A stretch of DNA of 40,217 nt from Nonomuraea turkmeniaca (GCF_005889735.1 NZ_VCKY01000085.1:1-40217), one strand, 5' to 3'; shown: positions 22,112-30,441, counted from the first letter of the stretch. The notes: generated by a model from the sequence alone, not told the origin. Made by a program: numbers and translations.

Positions 22112-24856
22112 GTGCTGGGGAGAGACGCCGAGACGGAGCTGCTCGAGTCGTTACTGCGGCACGCCGCCGAGGGGCACGGCGGCGGGGTCGTCCTGCACGG
22201 CGAGCCGGGCATCGGCAAGACCGCGCTGCTGTCGTACGCCGCGGAGCGAGCCGCCGGCTTCCAGGTGCTGCGCGCGGTCGGCGTCGAGCCTGAGGCCGAT
22301 CTCGCCTACGCGACACTGCACCAGCTCCTGCTCCCCGTGCTCGGATCGGTCGACGAGCTGCCCGGTCCGCAGGCGCAGGCCCTGCACATCCTGTTCGGGC
22401 GGGCGCACGGCGCGCCGCCCGACGCGTTCCTGGTGGCGCTGTCGGCCCTGTCGCTGCTGTCCCTGCTGGCGGGCGAGAAGCCGGTGTTGTGCGTGGTCGA
22501 CGACGCGCACTGGGCGGATCAGCCGACGCTGAAGACGCTGGCGTTCGTCGCCCGCCGGCTGGACAACGAGCCCATCGTGCTGGCGCTGGCCGCGCGTGCC
22601 GACGAGGGACACGCCACCGATCTGCCCCACCTGCGCCGCGTCCCGCTCATGGGGCTCGGCCCGGACGCGGCCGACGCGCTGCTCGCCGAGCACGCCGGCG
22701 GGCGGCGCCTGACCGACGCCGAGCGGCACCACCTCCTGGCCGCCACCGGCGGCAACCCTCTGGCCCTGCTCGAACTCGCGGGCAAGGAGGTGCCACCTGA
22801 GGGCACGCAGGAGCCGCCGGCCATGACGGACGAGCTGCGACGCTCGTTCCTGGTCAAGATCCAGGCGCGGCACGCCGCGTCAGTGCCGCTGCTCCAGCTG
22901 GTCGCCGCCGACGGCTCGGGCGACGTCGGCACCATCGAGAAGGCGGCCGCGTCACTGCGCATCGGCACCGACCCGCTGCACCGCGCCGAGCTCGACGAGC
23001 TGCTGACGTACGACGGGGGCCGGCTGGTGTTCCGGCACCCGCTGATCCGCTCCGCGGTCTACCACAGCGCCACGGCCGACCGGCGCGCCGCGATCCATCG
23101 TGCTCTCGCCGCGGCCTTCGACACCCCCGCCGATCAGCACCGCCGCGCCTGGCACCTGGGCCATGCCGCCGCCGGCCACGACGAGCAGGCCGCCGAGCAA
23201 CTCGAGCGCTCGGCCGAGCAGGCGGCCCTGCGCGGTGGCCCGGCCGCGGCCATGGCCGCGCTGTCACGGGCGGCCGAGCTCACCGCCGACGGTCCCCGCC
23301 GGGGACGGCGATGGTGGAACGCCGCGCTCGCCGCCATCGGGGGCGGATTCACCGCCGCCGCCGTGGAGTTGCTCGACCGCGCCGAGCGCGAGCCGCATCA
23401 GGAGGAGGCGGATCGGATCGCGCTGGCCGCGATCCGCGCGACGGTTGCCGAGTTCGCCGGCTCGCCCGATGACGCGATGGACCTCATCAAGCCGTGGATC
23501 CCGCGGGCGTTGCGGATCGACCGGCGCCTGTTCGCCCCGACCATCGTGATGTACGCCGACCTCGGCGTCCGCGTCAACCGGCCACAGGCGTGGACCGACC
23601 TGGCGGGCTGGCTCGACGAGGTCACGCAGGCGCCGGACGACCCGCGCCCCGTGATGGCGCTGGAGCCGGATGACCCGCGGGACGCGGCGTTGTTGCTGCT
23701 GCACGGCGCCTGTCTGGCCGGCGCCGGACGCGATCCCGGGCCGCGGGACTGGGCCGCGGTCGAGTCGCTCACCGATCCGGTCACGATGACCCTGGCCGGG
23801 GCGATCGCCCGCCGGCTCGGCGACTACCAGCTGAGCAGGCGGCTGTGCCGCAAGGCCGGGCAGCTGGCGCGCAACACCGGATCACTCGGCGCGCTCGCCT
23901 GGAATCTCGAATACCAGGCCGCCGACGAGATCGCCCGCGGCCGGCTCGGGCTGGCCGAAGCGTACGCCGAGGAGGGCTGCCAGTTCGCCGCCGAGGTCGG
24001 CCAGCCGAACACGGCCTGCCGCCACCAGGGCCTGCTGGCCCTGTGCGCGGCCATCCGGGGCCGGCCGGAAGCCGCCGACCTGGCCACCGAGGTGCTGGCC
24101 GAGGCGAGTGGCCGCAACCTGGCCGACGCCATGTCGTACGCCAGGCGGGCGCTCGGGCTCGTCGACCTGGTCGCGGGCCGGCACCGCGAGGCCGCGCGGC
24201 AGTTCGAGGCGGTCGGCGGCTGGGACACCGACGTGCCTCCGGACCTGGCCATGGGTGTCGTCCCCGACCTCGTCGAGGCCTTCGTCCGCGCGGGCGAGCA
24301 CGACCGGGCCGCCGCGGCCACGGCACGCTACGCCCGGTGGACCGAGCACACCGCCGCGCCGGAGCTGGGCGCCCTCACGGCTCGCTGCCGGGCGCTGGTC
24401 AGCGCCGATGGCGACGCCGACGTCCACTACGCGGAAAGCCTGCGCCTGCACGCCAGGTCCGACGCGCCGCTGGAGCACGCCCGTACCGAACTGCTGCTCG
24501 GCGAGCACCTGCGGCGGGACCGGCGACGCTCCGAGGCCCAGCGGCACCTGCGCGGCGCGGCGGACGACTTCCGCCGCATCGGCGCGATCGCCTGGGCCGA
24601 TCGTGCGCTGGGCGAGCTGCGGGCCACGGGGGAGTCGGCGCGTACCCCCGAGGCGGGTGTCCTGAGCACGCTCACCCCGCAGGAGCTGCGCATCACGCTG
24701 GCCGTCGGCGAGGGGCTGACCAACCGGGAGATCGCCGCGCAGCTGTTCCTCAGCCCGCGGACCGTGGACTACCACCTGCGCAAGGTCTTCCAGAAGGCGG
24801 GCATCACCTCGCGAGCCGAGCTCATGAGGCTGGTCCTGGCCGAACGCCCCGCGTGA
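22112..24856 (+). CDS. LAL-type (large ATP-binding) LuxR family transcriptional regulator
   Basis: A 914-residue LAL regulator. Residues 1-250 form an AAA/STAND-type ATPase with Walker A GEPGIGKT (30-37) and a Walker B-like LCVVDDAHWADQ. The middle ~500 residues are helical, TPR-like repeats rich in Ala, the likely inducer or partner surface. The C terminus (~850-905) is a LuxR HTH: LTPQELRITLAVGEGLTNREIAAQLF then SPRTVDYHLRKVF. The family oligomerises with ATP and activates nearby genes. The GTG at 22112 is chosen because a sigma-70-like promoter ends six bases before it and family members begin VLGRDAE. An ATG at 22052 would add 20 residues that overlap the promoter. Identical promoter elements flank it and face away. 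Confidence 0.9.
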   Translation: MLGRDAETELLESLLRHAAEGHGGGVVLHGEPGIGKTALLSYAAERAAGFQVLRAVGVEPEADLAYATLHQLLLPVLGSVDELPGPQAQALHILFGRAHGAPPDAFLVALSALSLLSLLAGEKPVLCVVDDAHWADQPTLKTLAFVARRLDNEPIVLALAARADEGHATDLPHLRRVPLMGLGPDAADALLAEHAGGRRLTDAERHHLLAATGGNPLALLELAGKEVPPEGTQEPPAMTDELRRSFLVKIQARHAASVPLLQLVAADGSGDVGTIEKAAASLRIGTDPLHRAELDELLTYDGGRLVFRHPLIRSAVYHSATADRRAAIHRALAAAFDTPADQHRRAWHLGHAAAGHDEQAAEQLERSAEQAALRGGPAAAMAALSRAAELTADGPRRGRRWWNAALAAIGGGFTAAAVELLDRAEREPHQEEADRIALAAIRATVAEFAGSPDDAMDLIKPWIPRALRIDRRLFAPTIVMYADLGVRVNRPQAWTDLAGWLDEVTQAPDDPRPVMALEPDDPRDAALLLLHGACLAGAGRDPGPRDWAAVESLTDPVTMTLAGAIARRLGDYQLSRRLCRKAGQLARNTGSLGALAWNLEYQAADEIARGRLGLAEAYAEEGCQFAAEVGQPNTACRHQGLLALCAAIRGRPEAADLATEVLAEASGRNLADAMSYARRALGLVDLVAGRHREAARQFEAVGGWDTDVPPDLAMGVVPDLVEAFVRAGEHDRAAAATARYARWTEHTAAPELGALTARCRALVSADGDADVHYAESLRLHARSDAPLEHARTELLLGEHLRRDRRRSEAQRHLRGAADDFRRIGAIAWADRALGELRATGESARTPEAGVLSTLTPQELRITLAVGEGLTNREIAAQLFLSPRTVDYHLRKVFQKAGITSRAELMRLVLAERPA

Positions 24857-24857
24857 A

Positions 24858-24904
24858 GGACCGGCGACTTCACTGATTCGGCGGCCGCTCCGGCTTCCTA
24901 GCGT
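24858..24904 (+). promoter_or_regulatory. Right copy of the mirrored LAL-linked promoter element
   Basis: The block GGACCGGCGACTTCACTGAT (24858-24877) is identical over 20 bp to the left copy. It is followed by a 17-bp spacer that differs and TTCCTAGCGT (24895-24904), identical over 10 bp. It begins two bases after the LAL stop codon and points at the membrane DJ-1 gene. As in the left copy, a -10-like TAGCGT is present without a good -35. Confidence 0.8.
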
Positions 24905-24942
24905 TGGCGACATCACGCCCCACACGTCAGGAGGTCCCCGTC

Positions 24943-26772
24943 ATGACAGTCCAGCCCAGCAAGAGACGCCTGGTCGGCCGCTTCGTCTGGCACTACATCG
25001 AGATGGTCGTCGCGATGAGCCTCGGGATGTTGCTGCTCGGTCCGGTGTGGAGCGCGGTTCTGCCGGACGTCACCCGGGTCGACGTCGGCACTCTGACCAT
25101 GGTCGCCGACATGACCATCGGCATGGCGGTCTGGATGCTGGTCCGCCGTCACAGCCGGGCCGCCATCGCCGAGATGAGCCTGGCGATGGCCGTGCCGTTC
25201 CTCGTTCTGCTCGTTCCGTACTGGTTCGGCGTGTTGCCCGGCCATCTGGTGATGTCGATCGGGCACGTGCTCATGTTCGCCTTCATGGCCCTGGCCATGC
25301 TGAAGCGACGGCACGAGTACACGCACCACCAGCACCGGATCCGCTTCCCACGGAAGTGGGCCGGGCGGGTGGCGCTCGTGCTGGTCGCCTTGCTGATCCC
25401 CGGTGCGGTCTCCGCGGTGAACACGGTCGGGAAGTTCGGCGACCAGTACAAGGCGCGCCCTGACGAGGTGGCCGCGGTGCGGCCGGCGTCGAAGGCGGCC
25501 GGCCACGACCCGGCCAAACCCACGGTGGCCTTCCTGGCCAACGGCAGCGGCACCAACGTGGCCGACCTGCTCGGGCCGTACGAGGTGCTGGCGGGCACCG
25601 GGCGGATGAACGCCTACGTCGTCTCGTCCGGGACTCGGCTGGTGCCGCTGACCGGTGGCCTGGACCTCGTACCAGACCTGACCTTCGACGAGCTGGCAAA
25701 ACTGCTCGGCGAGCGGCGCGACACCCTCGACGCCGTCGTGATCCCGGCGCTGAACAAGACGGCTCCCGCGGAGCTCGGGTCGATCACCGCGTGGTTGCGG
25801 CAGCAGTCGGCGGCCGGCGCGATCACCGTCAGCGTCTGCAACGGGGCACGCACGCTCGCGGCGAGCGGGCTGCTGGACGGCCGGCCCGCGACGTCCCACT
25901 GGTGGCGGCTGGCCGGGCTGCGCGCCGACTTCGGCGACGTCCAGTGGGTGAGTGGCCGGCGGTACGTCGACGACGGAAACGTGATCACCACCGCCGGTGT
26001 GTTGTCCGGCATCGACGGCGCCCTCCGGATCATCGAGCGGCTCGTGGACGTGGACACCGCGCGTGCGGCGGCGCAGAAGGTCCACTGGCGTTACTACTCT
26101 CCTGGCGTCGCCGCGCGGATCCCCGAGTCCAGCTTCGAGGCCAAGGACGTGGCCGTCGTCTCGCTCACCTCCTCCTACCAGCCTGGGCCGTCGACCATCG
26201 GGGTGCGGCTCGTCGACGGCACCGGTGAGCTGGAGCTCGCCTCCGCGTTCATCACCTACACCGAGCAGTCCATGATCGGGCGTACCGTCGCGATCGGGGA
26301 CGGACCGGTGCGCTCCAGGCACGGCCTGACGTTCGTCCCCCGCTCGACGCTCGCGGCGGCCGCGGAGGACCTCGACCGCCTGCTCGTTCCCGGCGTCGAC
26401 GCCGCACGGCGTCAGGCGGCGGGCAACGGGCCGTCGGCGGCCACCGGAGGGCTCCGGCCCGAGTATCTCCACGTGGGCGAGGAGTTCGCGTTCGACCCGG
26501 TGTTGCGGGACATCGCGAAGACCTATGACGTGGCGACCGCCCGGTGGGCGGCGAAGACGCTGGAGTACCCGGTGATGGACGTCAAGCTGACGGGGAGCGC
26601 CTGGCCGTGGGCGGCGACCATCGTCCTCGTGGTGCTCGTGCTGCTGGGCGCCGCTGTCGCGATCGCCACCGGCATGGTGTTCCGCCGGATCCGCGCCAGG
26701 TCCCGCGAGGCCGGCCGGCGTCCGGATGCGCCCCACGCGTCGGCCGCCGAACTCGCGCACTGCGGGTCGTGA
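24943..26772 (+). CDS. Membrane protein with extracytoplasmic DJ-1/PfpI domain
   Basis: A 609-residue protein. Five hydrophobic segments span ~15-160 (among them IEMVVAMSLGMLLLG, VPFLVLLVPYWFGVL, VALVLVALLIPGAV). A His-rich turn, EYTHHQHR, lies near 125-132. A DJ-1/PfpI domain covers ~190-380 with the nucleophile elbow SVCNGA (Cys299) and the partner segment TSHWW. A second, less clear alpha/beta region follows to ~550. One more helix (about 562-584) and a basic tail end the protein. The GlxA-type regulators share this DJ-1 domain but have a HTH instead of membrane helices. AGGAGG precedes the ATG. It is expressed from the right mirrored promoter, so the LAL protein probably controls it. Substrate and reaction are unknown. 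Confidence 0.8.
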   Translation: MTVQPSKRRLVGRFVWHYIEMVVAMSLGMLLLGPVWSAVLPDVTRVDVGTLTMVADMTIGMAVWMLVRRHSRAAIAEMSLAMAVPFLVLLVPYWFGVLPGHLVMSIGHVLMFAFMALAMLKRRHEYTHHQHRIRFPRKWAGRVALVLVALLIPGAVSAVNTVGKFGDQYKARPDEVAAVRPASKAAGHDPAKPTVAFLANGSGTNVADLLGPYEVLAGTGRMNAYVVSSGTRLVPLTGGLDLVPDLTFDELAKLLGERRDTLDAVVIPALNKTAPAELGSITAWLRQQSAAGAITVSVCNGARTLAASGLLDGRPATSHWWRLAGLRADFGDVQWVSGRRYVDDGNVITTAGVLSGIDGALRIIERLVDVDTARAAAQKVHWRYYSPGVAARIPESSFEAKDVAVVSLTSSYQPGPSTIGVRLVDGTGELELASAFITYTEQSMIGRTVAIGDGPVRSRHGLTFVPRSTLAAAAEDLDRLLVPGVDAARRQAAGNGPSAATGGLRPEYLHVGEEFAFDPVLRDIAKTYDVATARWAAKTLEYPVMDVKLTGSAWPWAATIVLVVLVLLGAAVAIATGMVFRRIRARSREAGRRPDAPHASAAELAHCGS

Positions 26773-26780
26773 TGTCGATG

Positions 26781-26807
26781 GGCCGGGAGGCGAGACCCCT
26801 CCCGGCC
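26781..26807. terminator. Intrinsic-type terminator after the DJ-1 gene
   Basis: GGCCGGGAGG and CCTCCCGGCC form a perfect 10-bp stem with a 7-base loop, followed by TTTCTG. It lies nine bases after the DJ-1 stop and may also serve the convergent WYL regulator gene. Confidence 0.75.
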
Positions 26808-26818
26808 TTTCTGCCTGT

Positions 26819-27802
26819 TCAGTCCGCCGCGAGGGCGGCCCCGCCGTCCGGTACGGCGCCCGTGCAGTGGCGCGCCACCTGGCGCAGCGCCGCCAGCAAC
26901 TCCGCAGGCCCGTCCACGGTGAAAGGCAGGCCGAGCGCCGCGAGGTACACGGCCAGCGTCAGCGGCGTGGCCGCGCCGATGTGCAGGAGGCACCGTTCGT
27001 CGTCGAGGTGCTCGACCCGGGCCACCGGCGGCACCCGCTCGCTGACCGCCGAGGCCGGTGCGCGCACGGTCGCGACCGTACGGCAGGGGCCCAGCGTCGA
27101 GGCCACGCCCTTGGTGACGAAGTCGATCGCGTCACCGGGCGGCATCCACCGGCTGGGGAAGGACGGCCCCATCGGGGTCCGGGGCGTGAGCCGGTCGATC
27201 CGGAACGTGCGCCAGTCGTCGCGGTCGACGTCCCAGGCCACCAGATACCAGCGGCGCCCGGTCGACACCAGCCGGTGCGGCTCGGTGTCGCGCACGGTGG
27301 CGTTGCCGTCGTGGTCGAGGTAGTCGAACCGCAGCCGTCGCCGGTCCCGGCACGCGGAGGCGAGCGTGGCGAGCACACCGGAGTCCACGGGCGGGCCGCC
27401 ACCCGGCACGGGCACCGTGTAGGCGGTCAGCGCGGCCAGACGCGGGCGTAGCCGGGCGGGCAGCACCTGTTCGAGCTTCGCCAGGGCGCGCAGCGACGTC
27501 TCCTCGATCCCACCCACCGTCTGGGCCGCCGCCGTACGCAGGCCGACCGCCACCGCGACGGCCTCCTCGTCGTCCAGCAGCAGGGGCGGCAGCCTGGCGC
27601 CGGGGCCCAGGCGGTAGCCGCCCGCCGTGCCGGAGGTGGCCGACACCGGGTAGCCGAGGTCGCGGAGCCGTTCGATGTCGGAGCGGATGGTCCTGGTGCT
27701 GACGCCGAGCCGGTCCGCCAGCTCGGGGCCCGGCCAGTCGGTACGCGACTGGAGCAACGACAACAGGCGCAGCAACCGTGCGGCGGGGTCTCTCGTGGTC
27801 AC
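26819..27802 (-). CDS. WYL-domain DeoR-like transcriptional regulator (YafY type)
   Basis: A 327-residue regulator. The N-terminal winged HTH reads RLLRLLSLLQSRTDWPGPELADRLGVSTRTIRSDIERLRDLGYPV. The middle holds the helical linker (LLLDDEEAVAVAVGLR), then the WYL domain with RRWYLVAWDVDRDDWRTFRIDRL and a WCX-like C terminus. Start: GTG at 27802, giving the family N terminus TTRDPAARLLRLLSLL; the longer open frame upstream runs through the divergent promoter and is not coding. There is no Shine-Dalgarno before the GTG, and a TAAGTC -10-like element lies close by, so the mRNA may be leaderless. It is divergent from the SDR gene it probably represses through the 27-bp palindrome between them. 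Confidence 0.88.
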   Translation of the reverse strand: MTTRDPAARLLRLLSLLQSRTDWPGPELADRLGVSTRTIRSDIERLRDLGYPVSATSGTAGGYRLGPGARLPPLLLDDEEAVAVAVGLRTAAAQTVGGIEETSLRALAKLEQVLPARLRPRLAALTAYTVPVPGGGPPVDSGVLATLASACRDRRRLRFDYLDHDGNATVRDTEPHRLVSTGRRWYLVAWDVDRDDWRTFRIDRLTPRTPMGPSFPSRWMPPGDAIDFVTKGVASTLGPCRTVATVRAPASAVSERVPPVARVEHLDDERCLLHIGAATPLTLAVYLAALGLPFTVDGPAELLAALRQVARHCTGAVPDGGAALAAD

Positions 27803-27820
27803 AAAATCCAGACTTACCCA

Positions 27821-27847
27821 CCTCGCGGAAGTTCGGCTTCCGCGAGG
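27821..27847. promoter_or_regulatory. 27-bp palindromic operator between WYL regulator and SDR
   Basis: CCTCGCGGAAG (27821-27831) and CTTCCGCGAGG (27837-27847) are perfect 11-bp arms with a five-base centre. The palindrome is central in the 85-bp divergent region, the expected place for an operator controlling both genes. It is not a terminator because neither gene ends here. Confidence 0.75.
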
Positions 27848-27887
27848 GCTGCCATGGTGAGGGTTCCTGCAACAGAAAGGGAGATTC

Positions 27888-28622
27888 ATGCATGCGGCAG
27901 CAGTGGTGACGGGTGGATCGCGCGGGATCGGCCGTGCCGTAGTGGAACGGCTGGCGGGTGACGGCGCCACCGTGGTGTTCAGTTACGTCGCCGACGATCG
28001 GGCGGCCCGGCAGGTGGAGGAGGCGTGCGGCGGGCGGGCGACCGCCGTACGCGCGGACGCGGCCGACCCCGGCCAGGTGGAGCGGCTGTTCGCCACGGCG
28101 GACGAGGTGTTCGCCGCCCAGACTGCCGGGCCCCTGTCGGTGCTGGTCAACAGCGCGGGCGTGATCGACCACACGCCGATCGACGAGCTGACCACAGAGG
28201 TGTTCGAGCGGGTGATGGCGGTCAACGTACGCGGCGCGTTCTTCGCGGTGCAGGCGGCGGCCCGCAGGATGGCCGACGGCGGCCGGATCGTGACCGTCTC
28301 CTCCACCGGCACCGCCTGGCCCAGCGCGGGCGAGTCGGTCTACGCCGCGAGCAAGGCGGCGATTGAGCAGCTCACCCGGGTCGCCTCCCGCGAGCTGGGG
28401 AGGCGCGGGATCACGGTCAACGCGGTGTCGCCCGGGCCCACCGAAACCGACATGCTGCGCGCCTCCGTTCCGCCGGAGACGGCGGCCTCGGTCGCGCACA
28501 TGACGGCCCTCGGCCGGGTGGGCACACCCGCCGACATCGCGGCCGTGGTCGCGCTGCTGGTCAGCCCGGACGCCGCCTGGCTGACCGGCCAGAACCTGAC
28601 AGCGGACGGCGGCCTGGTGTGA
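27888..28622 (+). CDS. SDR family oxidoreductase
   Basis: A 244-residue classical short-chain dehydrogenase/reductase. The cofactor motif is TGGSRGIG (8-15), LVNSAG marks the core, the catalytic Ser is in TVSSTG, and YAASK gives the Tyr-Lys pair. PGPTETDM and the C-terminal GQNLTADGG are typical. An unusual acidic residue at the end of strand two is absent, which leans to NADPH; this is uncertain. The ATG at 27888 has GGGAG upstream. It is probably controlled by the divergent WYL regulator. The substrate cannot be told from sequence. It is convergent with sppA with 36 bp between stops. Confidence 0.9.
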   Translation: MHAAAVVTGGSRGIGRAVVERLAGDGATVVFSYVADDRAARQVEEACGGRATAVRADAADPGQVERLFATADEVFAAQTAGPLSVLVNSAGVIDHTPIDELTTEVFERVMAVNVRGAFFAVQAAARRMADGGRIVTVSSTGTAWPSAGESVYAASKAAIEQLTRVASRELGRRGITVNAVSPGPTETDMLRASVPPETAASVAHMTALGRVGTPADIAAVVALLVSPDAAWLTGQNLTADGGLV

Positions 28623-28658
28623 TGACCTCAGGACGCCGGGATGCCCTGGCGGGCTGAT

Positions 28659-30356
28659 TCAGCGGATCGTGTACCACTCGGGCAGGATCAGCGGCCCCGC
28701 GGCCGGGAGGCCCAGCTCGGCGGACAGGCGGGCGAGCGGGCCCCAGGCGTCCAGCCGGACCCTGGCCAGCGCCGCCGACTTGTCCTCGCTGGACTCCGGC
28801 CCGCGCAGCCGCTCCAGCGGGTTGAGCCGCGGGTACGTGCGGACAGGCGCATCGTCGCTGAGCCCGGCACGCTTTCTGGCCAGCGCCAGCGCGTCCTCCA
28901 GCCCGCCCAGCTCGTCCACCAGCCCGTTCGCCTGCGCGTCGGCCCCGGTCCACACCCGGCCGCGGGCCAGCTCGTGGGTACGCTCGCGGGTCAGCTTGCG
29001 GCTCTCGGCGACCTTGGCCACGAAGTCGTCGTAGATGCGGTCGAGCCAGGCGTTGATGCGCTCCCACTGCTCGGGTGAGAAGCTGCGGGACGTGGAGAAC
29101 ATCCCAGCGTTAGCTCCCTCCGCCACTATTTCCGAACTTATCCCCATTTTTTCGAGCAATTCGGAGAAGACGGGCTTGCCGCCGTACACGCCGATGGAGC
29201 CCGTCAACGTGCCCGGCTGGGCCACGATCACGTCGGCGGCCATCGACACGAAGTAGCCGCCGGACGCCGCCAGGTCGCCCATGGAGACGATCACCGGCTT
29301 CACCTTGCGCGTCAGCGACACCTCACGCCACACGGTGTCGGAGGCCACGTACGAGCCGCCGGGGCTGTCCACCCGGAACACGACCGCCTTGATGTGCTCG
29401 TCGCGCCTGGCCGCCCTGAGGGCGCCGCTGATCGTGTCGGAGCCCATCGCCCCGCCACCGCCGAGCGGGCTCCGGCCGCTCCGCCCTGCCTTGATCATGC
29501 CACTGCCGTGGACGAGCGCGATCCCGTCGGCCATCGGGTGCGGCAGCTTCCGCACGGCCGCGGCCTTGGCGTACCTGGACACGTACAGCAAGTGCGCCTC
29601 GCCGCCCGCGGCCTGCTTGATCTCGTCGTACACCTCGTCCCGGTACGCCAGCCCGTCGACCAGCCCGGCCTCCCGCGCCTCCGCGGCCGTGAACGGGCCC
29701 CGGTCGATCAGCTCCCGCACCTTGCCCGCGTCCAGCCTGCGGCCGTCGGCGATGCCGGCGATCATCGTCTCGGTGACCGACTCCACGATGCGGCCCATGG
29801 ACTCGCGGTGCGGTTCGGTCATGTGGTTCTGGGTGAAGGTGTTGGGGGCGGTCTTGTACTCGTGCCGCTGCCCGGCCTCGAACCCCACCCCCAGCTTCGT
29901 CAGCGCCCCCTTGAGGAAACGCTGCTCCAGCGCCACCCCGGTCAGCCCGACGTCGCCGCTCGGCTGCAGGTAGAGGCGCTCGAACGCGCTGGCCAGGTAG
30001 TAGGGCACGGTGCCGCCGCCGAACTCGCCGAACGTCTCGGCGAACGCCACGGTCAGCTTGCCGGAGGACCGGAACTGGATCACGGCCTGGCGTAGTTCCT
30101 GCACCGTGGCCAGGCCCAGGGGAGTGCTCCCCATCTTCACGATCAGCGCCTTGACCCTGGAGTCCTGCCTGGCCCGCTTCAGCCCGGACAGGACATCGGA
30201 AAGGCGCGTCTTCCGCATGGACAGCACCGCGGCGAGCGGGTCCGTCGGCGGGCCTTCCGTGATGCCCTCGGTGAGATCGAGCTCCAGCACCAGCGGGGCG
30301 GTGCGCCGCTGGCGAAGCTTGTCGACGGTTTCGAAGATCGCCTTGCCTGCGTCCAT
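28659..30356 (-). CDS. sppA: Signal peptide peptidase SppA, 67-kDa type
   Basis: A 565-residue serine peptidase of family S49 with two tandem SppA folds. The catalytic dyad is split as in E. coli SppA: Lys168 in RHEYKTAPN in the first half and Ser365 in GDLAASGGY in the second. VDSPGGSYVASD and GTLTGSIGVYGGK are also family motifs. It would digest leftover signal peptides or similar membrane fragments. No N-terminal membrane helix is visible, unlike the E. coli enzyme, so membrane association must be by other means. ATG at 30356 is preferred for GGGTGG upstream; a GTG at 30377 lies inside a palindrome and has no ribosome site. It is divergent from the ATPase gene across a palindrome-dense region. 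Confidence 0.9.
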   Translation of the reverse strand: MDAGKAIFETVDKLRQRRTAPLVLELDLTEGITEGPPTDPLAAVLSMRKTRLSDVLSGLKRARQDSRVKALIVKMGSTPLGLATVQELRQAVIQFRSSGKLTVAFAETFGEFGGGTVPYYLASAFERLYLQPSGDVGLTGVALEQRFLKGALTKLGVGFEAGQRHEYKTAPNTFTQNHMTEPHRESMGRIVESVTETMIAGIADGRRLDAGKVRELIDRGPFTAAEAREAGLVDGLAYRDEVYDEIKQAAGGEAHLLYVSRYAKAAAVRKLPHPMADGIALVHGSGMIKAGRSGRSPLGGGGAMGSDTISGALRAARRDEHIKAVVFRVDSPGGSYVASDTVWREVSLTRKVKPVIVSMGDLAASGGYFVSMAADVIVAQPGTLTGSIGVYGGKPVFSELLEKMGISSEIVAEGANAGMFSTSRSFSPEQWERINAWLDRIYDDFVAKVAESRKLTRERTHELARGRVWTGADAQANGLVDELGGLEDALALARKRAGLSDDAPVRTYPRLNPLERLRGPESSEDKSAALARVRLDAWGPLARLSAELGLPAAGPLILPEWYTIR

Positions 30357-30374
30357 AGAAGCCACCCTAAGCGA

Positions 30375-30390
30375 CACATTTCGAAATGTG
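30375..30390. promoter_or_regulatory. Perfect 16-bp palindrome in the sppA leader
   Basis: CACATTTCGAAATGTG is perfectly self-complementary. CTAAGC (30367-30372) and GCTTAG (30391-30396) flank it as an outer inverted repeat. It lies between the predicted minus-strand -10 and the sppA ATG, so it may be an operator or an RNA hairpin in the leader. Confidence 0.6.
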
Positions 30391-30394
30391 GCTT

Positions 30395-30438
30395 AGAACT
30401 ATACAGCTAAGGTGTATATGCCTTAGGTGTATAGTTCT
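30395..30438. promoter_or_regulatory. 44-bp inverted repeat holding two opposed -10 elements
   Basis: The arms 30395-30412 and 30421-30438 pair over 18 bases with one mismatch and an 8-base centre. Each arm carries TATAGT reading outward: at 30430-30435 towards the ATPase, and at 30403-30398 on the minus strand towards sppA. The plus-strand TATAGT ends six bases before the ATPase ATG, suggesting a leaderless mRNA. One symmetric operator could thus control both promoters. Confidence 0.7.
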
Positions 30439-30441
30439 ACT

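Noticed and set aside
22048..24877. The inverted repeats around the LAL gene as ends of a transposable element
   Set aside because: The repeats match in two blocks separated by an unlike spacer, they end at promoter-like positions, no transposase is enclosed and no target duplication is seen outside them.
24913..26760. A 615-codon minus-strand open frame opposite the membrane DJ-1 gene
   Set aside because: Composition is typical of a GC-rich shadow (Arg/His/Asp-rich, no core). The plus strand has membrane helices and a DJ-1 motif.
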